Below are positions 48,791 through 60,116 of a stretch of 64,000 nucleotides of DNA, one piece after another; position 1 is the first letter of the stretch; every line of letters begins with the position of its first letter. The position numbers were made by a program, and so were the translations under genes. Origin of the DNA: Adiantum capillus-veneris (taxonomy: Eukaryota; Streptophyta; Polypodiopsida; Polypodiales; Pteridaceae); assembly GCA_014529385.2 (NCBI GenBank), contig CM043958.1, positions 145,443,234-145,507,233 of the forward strand, given 5' to 3'. The notes beneath the pieces were generated by a model. The model was given only the letters and a program-made list of their open reading frames with translations, ran no database searches and was not told the DNA's origin.

Positions 48791-49845
48791 GTGCTATTGT
48801 GTGTACATGGATGCCATGGTTAATGGATCCTCTCATGTTACGTATGTAGCACTGTGAGCAAAGCAGCTTGCATCTTTATTTTGCCTCTTGATTACTATAG
48901 GGAGTATCCACATTCTACACAGAAATTCCACCTATGTCACACATGTCAGCAAGAATTCGTCGTGCAAGTTTCTCTTTGTACATAATTGGGGGTGCTCAAT
49001 GCTCTATAAGTATCGGTATTAGCTTAATTTGGCTTATAAATGCCCAAGTCAGTTTCATCCATTGCCATTGCTATTCCAAAAATAATAAAACACCTTTGCA
49101 TAGGCAAAGAGAAAGTCATCCTAGATAGTTTGGTCAAAGCTTCATAATGTTCTAAAGGCCCCCAAAAGTTGAGCGGCACCACACAGGTTTAAAGTTACAA
49201 TGTTATATTATGTTTTTCATGGGTGCCTTAGTGTGGTTGGTCATCAACTTTTCCAAGGAAAATAGGTTGGTTGTAATTGATCCAAGGTTCTCGATTTGCA
49301 CATGATATCATGGAGAGGTCACCCTTGATTCTTTGAGTGCCTTTTAAAAATGAATGTGCATGGAGAGGCTCTTGTTTGCATTATAGCCCCTCATGAATGC
49401 ACAAAATTGGTAGTTCTATAGCACTTGGAGAGCATAAGAGGCCTTTTACACAAGCAAGGGTTAACCCCACTAAGTAGGCATCCTGAGACTTTTGCATAGA
49501 TCAGCAGCGTAAACCTTGCCTTCCCCACCTAAACTCCTTTAAAACTAGCAAAGTTATAATTTGTGTGCAAGGTTACACTACTGGTGAAATCGTTCATTGT
49601 GTGTGAAATCTTAGCTAGCTTTGGAGGGATTAGCCACACCTTGTAGGCTAAGGTTTGAGGATACTGTAAACCCATGCTTGTGAGAAACACCTCTAAGAGG
49701 TATTTGCATCTCACTGCGATTATATTGACTACCTTGTGCTAAAAACCAATTCTTTTATTAGAACACCAACGTTTAGTTTTTAATAAGGAGGTGGCGATAG
49801 ATATTTCTATAATTTTAGAGAGATACCTACAACTTGAAATTACAA
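48791..49845. other. intergenic, nothing recognised
   Basis: No coding, RNA or repeat boundary is supported. Confidence 0.4.
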
Positions 49846-49849
49846 CTCA

Positions 49850-50018
49850 CACACCTGACTCCGTGAGGTGGAGCATTCGAGACGGATAAGGTTTGCCAAC
49901 CCTTCATGTAGACCTGGGGAGCAACCCCTAAGGGCTACATGTAGCACGAGTTTTCAAGGGGGTTTGAACCCAAGACCTTGGACACGAAAGTCTCTTGCTC
50001 TATCAAATGAGCTAGCAT
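49850..50018 (-). mobile_element. tRNA-derived SINE-like unit
   Basis: On the minus strand, TAGCTCATTTGATAGAGC (50014-49997) matches an RNA polymerase III A box and GGTTCAAACCC (about 49972-49961) a B box, spaced 25 bp apart as in tRNA genes. The anticodon stem and acceptor stem do not pair well, so a functional tRNA is unlikely. Downstream comes 'gctacatgtagcccttaggg' and related sequence with an inverted repeat around 'catgtag'. The 3' end is not defined. Confidence 0.5.
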
Positions 50019-50349
50019 TGGTTGGCAGGTGATGGACATGTTGAAAAAAGGACAAGTTTTGAGATACAAACCAAATGCACCTCAATAAACCTTGGTACTG
50101 AGATGAGGCTCTTATGCGGTTATCTCATGGTCAAGCCACTATTCCATAACACAATCCAATCAAAAATTTTATGCCATAAGTCCATGTGAGTTCCCATTGG
50201 TCTTTTGATATCTTCATGCAAGGGCTTAGTTTGCTACAAAACTCATTTTAATTGACTACAGCTAGGCTAACATGCATTACATTCGGAAGGTGGCAAATCC
50301 AAGCTTCAAACCTTTTGACCATGCTATCGCGAGCACATAATACTACCAA

Positions 50350-50352
<3 letters not shown>

Positions 50353-50403
<51 letters not shown>
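50353..50403. repeat. (CT)n microsatellite
   Basis: About 51 bp of perfect CT at the junction of the two 350-bp units. Confidence 0.95.
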
Positions 50404-50408
<5 letters not shown>

Positions 50409-50711
50409 TTGAGACACGAACATTATGCACCCCAATAAATCTTGGTACTAAGATTTAGGCTCGTATGCGGTTACCCCATGGTCATGCCACTATTCCACAA
50501 CAGAGTCCAATCATAATTTTTATGCCATAAGTCCATGTGAGTTCCCATTGGTCTTTTGATATCATGCATGGGCTTAGTTTGCTACATGACTAGTTTTAAT
50601 TGACTACAAGCTAACATGCATTACATCCTGAAGGTGGAAAATTCAAGCTTCAAACCTATGACCATGCTTCAAAATCGTAACTACATACTCGAGCACTTAA
50701 TACTACCAACG

Positions 50712-50713
<2 letters not shown>

Positions 50714-50759
<46 letters not shown>

Positions 50760-50763
50760 CCCC
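50714..50763. repeat. (CT)n then C7 tract
   Basis: About 44 bp CT followed by a C run, the end of the second 350-bp unit. Confidence 0.95.
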
Positions 50764-51079
50764 ATCCATGCATGCTAACTTATACACGATGTCATAAAAT
50801 ATAATATTTAACTTTACCAAATGATTTTCTCATATTAAACTGTTCATTTAATGTGGGAAGATAGAAGGGAAACAAGAATTAGGATATAGATATGTGCTTC
50901 TAGAACTATCTCAACTGTGGACCAAAAGGAGAAATGGTTGCATCTCAATAGGGGTCCAAAAGGAGACGGTCTACCAAAGAGCAATGTGCAATAAGTGCTT
51001 CTAAATTTACCTCAGCAAGGGACCAAGAGGAGAGATGGTTACATCTCAATAGGGGTCCAAAAGGAGGTAGTCTATCGAA

Positions 51080-51589
51080 GAGCAGCGTGCATCTAATGGA
51101 GCTTAAAAGACCTTAGGGTTAGCTTCATTAAAGACCTCCAAAAGTTAATGTTAAAAAGTCCTTTGACCTTATGCAAGCTAGGGCTGACCTTGAGGTGGAA
51201 TCCTACCTAAGCATGAGGTGCTTGTCGGTTTGCTAGCTAAAGTACTTAAAGTGTTTGTGGGAACCTTGCACAAGCTTGAGGTGATTCATCATGCTTAAAC
51301 GACTAAGGTTCTTGAAGTGTTCAATTCAAATATAAACACTCAAGAGGCATAAACTGTTTCCATGCTTAATTGACTAAGTGTTTGAAGTATTCAATTCAAA
51401 CAAATGACTTAAGAAGCATAAAAAACACATGTCAAAATCCTCCACATGTGGCCCTCATGATGTGCTTGAATCCTATTGGATAAGCTTTAAAGGGGTTCAA
51501 TGAGAATTTAGATGCATAAAAATAAATAATTAAGTTCTTTCTCTCAAAGTGAAAAAAGAGGCACATGTCCAAATGATATAATCAAATAA

Positions 51590-51630
<41 letters not shown>

Positions 51631-52230
51631 GGACCAAACATGAAAGGGGGTAGACTCTCCCACACACACACACACACACACACATACACATTCTCTCATT
51701 GTGTGGAGTGCAAAGTGCAAGAGCTCCATCTCCTTCTCCAAGCTTGTTCAGAAGTTTAGAGCCTACACCAACAATCTTGGCTATGGAATGCAAATTCAAC
51801 CAAGATCCATCTTTCAATGCTTAAGCTTGTCATCTTCTTCATCTTCATTACTATGTTATTATGCTATGCTAAGCAAGAAGAGTAATGATAAGTGAGGAAC
51901 TATTTCTTTCTCCTAGGGATGATTCTTCTTCCTCTTCCCTACCCTCATTTCCTGCTAGCTCCCTCCACCTTCGAAGGTGTTTGAGGCCTTGGGACTGAGG
52001 CTTAGGATAGTTAATGCTTTTTGCAAAGTTTATGTTATGCTCGTGATGCATGAAGCTTTCCATCTTCATAGCATCACCAAGGTCATAAGGAACACAAAGA
52101 TTATATTGTACCAAGTCTCTCTTGATGGGAGAATATATAATACAAATGCCCTTTGGAGGGGTATCGGCTCCAAGTAAATCCTGTCCTCAACTATTGTCAT
52201 GTTCTCTAATACTCTCTCTCTTGCAAAAGT
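51080..52230 (+). repeat. dispersed ~1.1-kb repeat, copy 1
   Basis: Reverse complement of 57160-58340 with many small changes. Shared blocks include 'gaccttagggttagcttcat', 'gagcctacaccaaca', 'ctcttccctaccctcattt', 'gatgcatgaagctttccatc' and 'gttccttaag' or its equivalent. Both copies contain GA/CA-type arrays at the same relative place. No protein is recognised. A transposon of unknown class is likely. Confidence 0.8.
51593..51690. repeat. (GA)n and (CA)n arrays
   Basis: GA 51593-51631 with one GGG interruption, CA 51660-51690 with one TACA interruption, inside repeat copy 1. Confidence 0.95.
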
Positions 52231-52734
52231 ATTGGTCATGCCAAGTTAATTAAGTGCTATGTTTATGTTGCTACCATCAATTAATTTCATCCTCTATGTT
52301 CTCAAAGTGATCTCACAAAAATGCTCACTCTAATTCTCTTAATTCCGTTATTCTCAAAGTTCATAGGCCATTTCGATTACATGCGATGTTGGCAATTGAC
52401 CATTTTGCACCAGAACAAAATTCACTTACCATGTGAATTAGTAAGACAACTTTTAAGATCTCTCGTGTAAAAATAGCTACCATTGCCATTTTTCCATGCA
52501 ATTAAATGACAATTATTATATTGTAGGTGTGATAGTGTTGCAATATGGGCGGTTTCACATGCCAAGGTACCACCTAAGCTACCATCACATATGTCACGCT
52601 ACCCTTCTCAAGTGTTCAAATTTTGGGAGAGTTGGGAAAGTATATTCTCTACCCCTAGGTACCTTCAAATTTTTACTACAAGAGGAAAAAAACCAGCCTT
52701 GCCTTTGAGAGTGTTAGGCAAGAAGATCATGGGT
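52231..52734. other. intergenic, nothing recognised
   Basis: No feature is supported between the dispersed repeat and the foldback element. Confidence 0.4.
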
Positions 52735-53205
52735 GGGCTGGCCTTGGGACTAAGTGGTACGGGCATGGGGGGTGGGATCTACGATGGGGGGATTGTGGGC
52801 CATAGATCTGGTGGGCGGTGCCAAAAGTAATCTAGGGTACCCTAGATTATAAAAGTAATATAGAGTACCCTAGATTACTTTCGGGGGTTGCCGCCTTGCA
52901 TACATGTTTTAAGTAAATTAGGGTCCCCATCCTTCAAAAATGCGTGCAAGGCGAACTAGCTAGGACATGTGCCTCCCATGGGTGAGGTCACATGTTCAAA
53001 CCCCATGCCCGCAAAATAGGGTACCCTAGATTACTTCGAAACACGGGTACCCTAGATTATAAAAAATAATATAGGGTACCCTAGATTACAAAAGAATAAT
53101 CTAGGGTATCGCGTCCAGATCTACAACCCACAATCCCCCCGTCGTAGATCCAACCTCTCCATGCCCGTGCCACTTAGTCCTGAGGGATGGTGGGATGGTG
53201 CAAGG
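52735..53205. mobile_element. foldback element with GGGTACCC palindromes
   Basis: Arms of about 100 bp are inverted copies. The left (about 52750-52850) reads 'gggactaagtgg', 'acgggcatgg', 'gggggattgtgggcc' and 'tagatctgg'. The right (about 53095-53190), reverse-complemented, reads 'aggactaagtgg', 'acgggcatgg', 'ggggggattgtggg' and 'tagatctgg'. The inner ends and the 245-bp middle hold about six copies of GGGTACCCTAGATTA or close variants. One (52828-52849) is a perfect 22-bp palindrome, half-site TAATCTAGGGT. No transposase and no clear target duplication. Confidence 0.75.
52945..53012 (+). other. tRNA-like sequence inside the foldback element
   Basis: 'ggcgaactagctagg' then 'catgttcaaaccccatgccc': the second part has a good B-box/T-arm (GTTCAAACC), the first a poor A box. 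It may be a decayed tRNA or SINE fragment. Confidence 0.35.
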
Positions 53206-53595
53206 TTTACCCCCGTAATCATCACGTGTGAAATTAGATTAAAAACAATATCACATCCTCTCACATGATGAACTCAAAAGGTTAAAGTTCTCCGATTACG
53301 CTAATTGACTATACTCACGTGTATATTTCATTTCTCTCCTTTGTTCACCTTTATAGCCAATCCACATCTATAAAAACAATTTGTGTATGGAAAATCATGA
53401 AGCCTAGGCATATAGTCAATGAGAGCAAATGGATATGCAGACCAAAAAGTTAAACATGGACAAAAAAAGTAAACAAGGACACGGGAAATGTGCTTCACTT
53501 CAGCGCCCTAGATCCCATCGCTTATACTTCATTCAATATTCCGTGTTAGATAGTGTTCAGGATGTGTGTATATGTGTGTGTATGCATGCATGTAT

Positions 53596-53597
<2 letters not shown>
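53206..53597. other. intergenic, nothing recognised
   Basis: No feature is supported. Confidence 0.4.

Positions 53598-53665
<68 letters not shown>
53598..53665. repeat. (TG)n(GA)n microsatellite
   Basis: About 32 bp TG then about 37 bp GA. Confidence 0.95.
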
Positions 53666-53666
<1 letters not shown>

Positions 53667-56098
53667 AATACTCAAGCCTTAAAAAAAAATTGGTATATTA
53701 AAACAAGGCCTTAGGTGGATGTCACAATAGAGCAGACAGAGGTTGGCCATGTTGACATAGTGGGCATCCAGTAGTCATTCAAAAGAGAAAAGATGGTCTT
53801 GTGCTTGTGATAGAGGGGTGACCTTTCCCCCCCTCCCAACTTCTAGATGCCAATTGCAAAGGGCAAGGAGACATGTTGATGATGGGCTTCGAGCACTGTC
53901 AAGCAACAAAAATGCGACAAACACTACCACTTGGCTAACGTGAAGTGGATAATGTGAAAGGAGATATTTTTAATAAAAGCCCAATATGATGCCACTTGGG
54001 GGGCACAATGAAAAAGATCACTTGGGCACCCACCCCAATGTGACACAGGACTTAGTGAAGAACTAAGATAGCCATAAATCTTAAATTCTTAATACTTGTT
54101 TATTTTGTAGTTGTCCAAAGGTTCTACTAGGTTGAAAGAGTTATGGTAGACCTTGTCTTTAGGGAGCAACCCCTTTGTTGGCCTGCTAAAGGCCTTAGTA
54201 TCCATATGGGTGAAGGTCGTTCAATTTTAGTTGTTTGACATGTGGCCCTCCAAAAAGCCTTAAAAGTCTTGAACAGAAGACATCATGTCTTTTCAAATCT
54301 ATTTTCAAAGATTGCATTCATTTTTTGGTCTGCAGAAGACCATAGTGAGGTGGGTGGATTTTGGGTGCAAATTGTGGACCGTTGATGTAAGTCGATTGGA
54401 TGGAGGATACGTATACAATTGCTTGTTTTTTATTATTTTTTTTAGGTTTTTGTGAAAGGTGTTGACATTTGTGTACCTCTTTCTTTAAAGAGGACCATTG
54501 AAAATAGAGTCACACAAAGTCTTTTTTTTGTCCTCTTCCACTTTTTTTGTTATTTTAGTTTGTAAAAAAATCATTTCATTTAAGAGCATGGGCTCCATTT
54601 CATTAAAAAATTTATTTTATCTTTGTTTATTTAAACTGCTTTAGAAAACCTTAAAGAACAAAGCATTAGTAGTACATTCATAGAATTTTGATCCTATGAT
54701 GTGAAATGATGTAATATTTTGATTTGTAGAAAAATCTTTTCATTTAAGACCTCCTAAAAGGATATGATATGAAATAATGTAATATTTTGATTTGTAAAAG
54801 AATTTTTTCATTTAAGACCTCTTAAAAGGACGTTTCATGAAAATATTTTTAATTTTTTATTCTTATTGAACCTACTTTTCTTAAGAATTTGTTTAATTAG
54901 TATCTATGCTTATTAGATCTATTTTTTAGTTTGTAACGGGGTCTCTTTATTTTGTTTTTTGTTTTTAATTATTATTTTATTTTTATTTTTTACTTTATTT
55001 TATCTTAAAATGTCAATGTGATTTTTTCACCTTGTTTAAGTAGATCCATCGTAACAGACAAGGCATCTCTACTACTTCTATATAGAGTTTGGAAAAAATA
55101 AGTGTCATCTTAAGGACGATTCAATATTTTTCATTTTGAAGGCCATAAAAAAACTTCCCTTTTCTTTCAACATTTACACAAACCTTAACCTCACTATTTG
55201 TTGACCATTTCACCTCTATGTACACGTGTGCATTTGTGTGGGAGGACTGGGGACAAAGGGAAAGTGCATTTCCCGTATCCATAATCCATTGTCGAAGACA
55301 ATGGTGGGGGCCATACAGATCAATAGGCCAGTTTGAAACCGCTAGTTTCTAACGCCCGTGTCACATTGGGACATGTAGACAATGTTTATTCTCTTCCCAA
55401 CCAATCAACGGATGTGCCGACAAACTCACCTGTCACACTGGGATGATGTCCATGTTTCCCCAACTTAGTTGGCCGTCTAGCTTAGCGACACACTTTTTCC
55501 AAAACTGTATCACCCTCCCATGCCCGCCCAACTTCAACCCCAACACTAATCCTACCGTTTGATTTGACGCGTAGCAACTTTTCTAATTTCTCGCACGCGC
55601 TGAGTGTGACAACATTTGTGCTAGCTATTGTAATCCGGACTCTTCTCATGCAAGGGCATGTTGATCATGGTCGTCCAACTCATGATGGACACGCGACCCA
55701 GTGTGATAGGGGTCTAATTATGTGTGTATATAGACATTACAATTCTATACCAAAACAATACAATTGCACAACTGATTGAGACCTACTTTTGATAAATCTT
55801 CCCCCTGCTCCTTACCTTCAGCAAGCCATCGTGACTCCTCACCTTGTTTTTCATGCTAAAAAGCTGTAGAGAACAAAAGATTAAAAAGTATTCATAGAAA
55901 TTTGATCCATGATGTGAAGTATTGATTCAATAATTTTTTCATATAGATTTTTATATATAAAAAATCATTTTATTGAAAGACTTCACAAAGATTCATTTCA
56001 TTAAATTGTTTTATTATTTTCTAGGATTATTAAGTCTATCTTTCTTTATGAATACATTAAAATAATATTTTGTTTTAGTTTTTCTTTTTTTCAAAGTA
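53666..56098. other. AT-rich intergenic region with dispersed repeats
   Basis: No gene found. 54061-54190 recurs directly at 56372-56478 ('ctaggttgaaagagttatgg', 'gcaacccctttgtt'). A 68-bp tandem duplication spans 54697-54832 ('gtaatattttgatttgta' at 54711 and 54779). 54.9-55.0 kb is a T-rich stretch. Confidence 0.55.
54697..54832. repeat. 68-bp tandem duplication
   Basis: Two diverged units, each with 'gtaatattttgatttgta' and 'catttaagacctc'. Related sequence occurs at about 54545 and 55880-56010. Confidence 0.8.
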
Positions 56099-56142
56099 AC
56101 GTGCGCGCGCGCACACACACACACACATGTGTGTGTGTGTGT
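56099..56142. repeat. 44-nt alternating purine-pyrimidine tract (GC, CA, TG)
   Basis: Strict purine-pyrimidine alternation: GTGCGCGCGCGC, then (AC)n, AT, then (GT)n. The CA and TG halves are also inverted repeats of each other. This is a strong Z-DNA/cruciform candidate. Confidence 0.9.
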
Positions 56143-56765
56143 AGCTAATGTGCAATGTGCATCTTTTACCTTATCATTCAAGTTGGGCCCTTGGCAATAT
56201 ATAAACCATTTGTGATTATGTATGTATAATTGATAATACAACTTTACATTAGAAGACAACAAAATTGCCATTAGATTGTGGGAATTTTTATATAAACTAT
56301 TTTCCATAACTCTATCCCCCTCTTAACTTAACGGGCATTAGTGCCTTCTCACCTTGTTTTACTTATCAATGTGAGTTAGCCATACATCTTAATACTAGTT
56401 TATTTTGTATTTGTGCAAAGGTTCCACTAGGTTGAAAGAGTTATGGTAGGCCTTGTCTTGAGGCAGCAACCCCTTTGTTTTACTTATCAGTGTCTGAAGA
56501 AGTTGTGTCTCGGCTTATAAATTTGATGCTTGAAGATTCTATTAAGCCATTTTCTACTCTATTAAGGAGACCCACATTCAAGCACTCCACGTGGCTCAAT
56601 AAGAAGGACGTTTAGGATCACAAGCTAGTGGACGTCGGGAGGTCTGCAAGATGTGAATTTGAAGAGTCGTCGGGTCCTTAAGGGGGGTGTAGTGGGGTTG
56701 TTGGGAGGTGAAGAGGCACTACACACAAACACCTTGCTTGATCAAAAGAAGGGGACCAAGTTCAA

Positions 56766-56770
<5 letters not shown>
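56143..56770. other. intergenic with dispersed-repeat pieces
   Basis: Contains the second copy of the 54.1-kb repeat (56372-56478). 'accttgcttgatcaaaagaa' at about 56730 is related to the blocks at 56856 and 60036. Confidence 0.4.

Positions 56771-56854
<84 letters not shown>
56771..56854. repeat. (GA)n microsatellite, 84 bp
   Basis: Perfect GA array. 'ctccttgcacgatcagagga' follows it. A close match ('ctccttgcatgattggagga') follows the GA array at 60005-60036, so array and flank move together. Confidence 0.95.
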
Positions 56855-56856
<2 letters not shown>

Positions 56857-57159
56857 CCTTGCACGATCAGAGGAGGGGACTAGTTGCAAAAGTCTCGGTT
56901 CATTCTAAGCATCTGTGGAGAAGAAATAGGTAGTGTATACCGGGGTTTCAACCTCTCTCTCTCTCTCTATGTGTGTGTGTGTGTGTCGTTGGGGTTGTGT
57001 TCCATATGCATTGTAACGAAATTGGACTTGTAACATGGAAAGTAGTGGAATTAAAATAACTATAGTGATCATTTTTAAGAGGATTATTCAAGAGCATAAA
57101 GAGAAGACTTCATAATAGATAGCTACATATTTATTATACCTAATCAGCTTGGTATTAAC

Positions 57160-57682
57160 AATACTTTGCAAGAGAGAGAATTAGAGAAGTTGACAACACT
57201 TGAGGACCGTATTTACTTGGAACCCCCCCCCTCCCCCCAAAAGGCTTTTGTATTATAGATTCTCCCATGATGAGAGACTTGGTCCAATACAAGCTTTGTG
57301 TTCCTTAAGACCTGATCGATGCAACGAAGATGGAAAGCTTCATGCATCAAAATTATGTCCTTAATCAACTTAATGAAAGCATTGACTTGTCCCTGGTCTT
57401 AGTCTCAAGACCTCAAACACCTTCAAAGGTGGAGAGAGCTAGCAGGGAATGAGGGTAGGGAAGAGGAAGAAGAAGTAACATACGAGAAAGTAGTACCTTC
57501 CTCACCATAGATTACTCTTGTAGCTTAGCTTAGCATAGTAATATAGATGGTAGAGAAGATGAGCATGCCATTGAAGCTTGGCTCTTGGTTGGATTTGCAT
57601 TCCATAGCCAAGAGTTGTTGGTGTAGGCTCTCAACTTCTCAAGGTTGAAGAAGGAGATGTAGTTCTTTGCTTCACACCATCA

Positions 57683-57725
<43 letters not shown>

Positions 57726-58340
57726 CGCGTGTGAGAGAGAGAGAGAATGAGAATAAGGATGCCCAAATCAGCCCCCCTTTCATGCTTGGTTGACCCCTCC
57801 CTCTCTCTCTATCTCTCTCTTTTGATTTAATCATATCATTTGGACAAGCGACCTCTTTTCCCTCTTTGAGAGAAAGAGCTTAATTATTTATTTAAATGCA
57901 ACTAAATTCTCATTGGACCCCTTTAAAGCTTACCCAATAGGATTCAAGCATATCATGAGGGAAAAATGGGGAGGATCTTGATATGTGTCTTTTATGCTTC
58001 TAAAGAGATCATGTTTGAATTGAACACTTTAAGCACCTTAGTCATTTAAGCATGACAATCTTTTATGCTTCTTGAGAGATCATGTTTGAATTGCACTTTA
58101 AGCACCTTAGTCATTTAAGCATGACAAGCATCTCAAGCTTGGGCAAGGTTCCCACAAACACCTTAAGCACCTTAGTCAGCAAGTACAACAAGCACCTCAA
58201 GCTTGGGTACGGTTCCCACCTCAAGGTCAACCCCAGCTTGCTTGAGGTCCTAGGTCTAAGGACTTCTAACACTAACATTTGGAGGTCTTTAATTAAGTTA
58301 ACCCTAAGGTCTTCTAAGCTCCATTATATGCACATGTCCA
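57160..58340 (-). repeat. dispersed ~1.1-kb repeat, copy 2 (inverted)
   Basis: Partner of 51080-52230 in inverted orientation, about 5 kb away. It contains a two-unit 71-bp tandem repeat (57988 and 58059, 'tcttttatgcttct'). Confidence 0.8.
57685..57746. repeat. (TG)n/(GC) then (GA)n tract
   Basis: 57685-57734 alternates purine-pyrimidine for about 50 nt, including GTGCGCGCGTGCGCGTGTG. A short GA run follows. Confidence 0.92.
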
Positions 58341-58429
58341 TATTTTACCTCTTGTTCCCATTCATCTCCCCCATATTAAATGATCGGTTCAATATGAGAA
58401 AGTCTTTTTGGAATAGGTAGTTTTTAGAG

Positions 58430-58770
58430 TTTATGACATGTACTAACCTTTGCAGATAGATTGGGCTCCTCTGCGCCCTTAGCCCTACCATTGCTACCAA
58501 TCCTATGTTGTCCAACAGAGCTTGCATGGCCCTTGTTGCTAATGCCATCCACCCCTTTTGTGTTGTTGATCGTTGGGCGGCACTATTGTGTGTTTTCCAA
58601 CAAATCTCGCACCTCCCTTGCTCAACTGTTAATGCCATTCACCCCTTTTGTGTTATTGAACATTGCTTGCGACATTGCATCTAATGCACGTGTCTTTGGC
58701 AACACCACGAGTGCCCTTTACGAGCTCTCAAAGGCATTTTCATGGTTGTCAAATCCTTACTTTCAATGAC
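58430..58770 (+). repeat. dispersed repeat, shared with 63790-64000
   Basis: 'ctaccattgctaccaatcc', 'agagcttgcatg' and 'cccttgttg' are shared in the same orientation with the window end. The spacing of about 5.35 kb around the Copia at 60-63.6 kb could mean LTRs of a larger element, but the right copy is cut off by the window end. Confidence 0.6.
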
Positions 58771-59855
58771 TAGTCATTAGTATTCGAGAGAGATTTGCCT
58801 TAGCTTAGCCTAGAGCCAATTTAAAATCCAAATTAGCTGGTTTGAAACCAAGGAAAAGGGAAGAAACACGATAAATTTTACAAGGAAATAGTTCAAAAAT
58901 CTTTCAAATTTAGAAATTTTACTAGTAATTTCAATTCTCATTTTCAAGGGTAGAAAACATATCCGTCTAGGGAAAAAGACTTTCCCAACCTGCTAGTCAT
59001 AGCTTGAGATCTCCCATCGTGTAGATTTTCCTTCTTGTACATCCCTCCATAAATGCATCTAGTTAATTGGTAATGTACCCAAGTTTCTTATGGTAAATTT
59101 ATAGATAGGTACATACCCTAGATGAACTATGAATCTCCATTATTCTTGGACACATAAACCACTTGTGAGAATATGGTGCACAATAAGGCTCCAAAATATC
59201 CATGCTAATCTTCTCATTAAGTAGCTATCAACTTATGACCTTTTGGAAACATAACTAGACGTAGATTCCAAGGTACATGAGGTATCACAAAAATCACCAT
59301 CGTAACAACAACACTAGGATCAACACACCCTTCAAAAAATGCTTATCATGCCGTGCAAGCATACCTTCAAAACACCTTCTTCTTTTGTGTTATAAACTCC
59401 TTATAACCAACCTTTGGCTTCTTTAAAATTCTATCCAGAAATATCGATGTCTATTTCACATTCTCGTGGTGTTGGTGCTCCTGATCGTAGGTGGTGTAGT
59501 GCCGAGTGAAAATCCTTGCCAGTTCCAGTGGCAACTTTGACTAGATTTTTGTTTATTTTGGTAAGGGTGGCTCCCTATAAAGCCTGACATATTTTGCTGC
59601 TTTTTATCTTGGGTTTGAGGACTCTTGTAAAGGCCCTCGAGATGGTGTTTGGTTCTATGGGGGTGGCTCTCTTATTATTCCTTAAACCTTTTGTATTTTT
59701 TTGGCCATGACTCGTGTTGAGCATACCATTGTTGTCGTCATTTTTCTTTGACATAACCTCCCACATAATGTGAGACTTTTACCCCAAAAAAAATACTATG
59801 TGGGGTAAAGGTAATGCCATTGGTTTAACCTTCTTTGCCATAGAGCCATAGACTT
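58771..59855. other. intergenic, nothing recognised
   Basis: One minus-strand 63-codon frame (59766-59575) is Lys/Asn-rich with no recognised family. Confidence 0.4.
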
Positions 59856-59886
59856 GTACTACTACTACTACTACTACTACTACTAC

Positions 59887-59919
<33 letters not shown>

Positions 59920-60000
59920 CTTTTGGAACTAGTTTACTCCTCGCTTGATCATCGCAGTAAACTAGTTCCAAAAGTTGTGTGTGTGTGTGTGTGTGTGTGT

Positions 60001-60036
<36 letters not shown>
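59856..60036. repeat. (TAC)n, then hairpin with (CA)n/(TG)n arms, then (GA)n
   Basis: TAC repeats 59856-59886. Arm 1 at 59894-59938 and arm 2 at 59956-60000 are exact inverted copies (about 45 nt each: a CA/TG part plus AACTTTTGGAACTAGTTTAC and its reverse), with a 17-nt loop. GA repeats 60005-60036. Confidence 0.92.
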
Positions 60037-60038
<2 letters not shown>

Positions 60039-60116
60039 CCTTGCATGATTGGAGGAGGGGACTTGCTACAAAAATCATATGTCAGCTTTGAGCATCTGCA
60101 AAGAAGCAATCGGCAT

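Larger units (their letters stand above)
50053..50763. repeat. 350-bp tandem duplication, each copy ending in (CT)n
   Basis: 'caagttttgaga' starts units at 50053 and 50403. Both run through 'ccataagtccatgtgagttc' and 'actaccaacga' into CT arrays (50353-50403 and 50714-50758; the second ends in a short poly(C)). Identity is high but not perfect. Confidence 0.9.

Noticed and set aside
49945-50018. Functional tRNA gene on the minus strand
   Set aside because: A and B boxes are good, but acceptor and anticodon stems do not pair, so a SINE-like unit is the better call.
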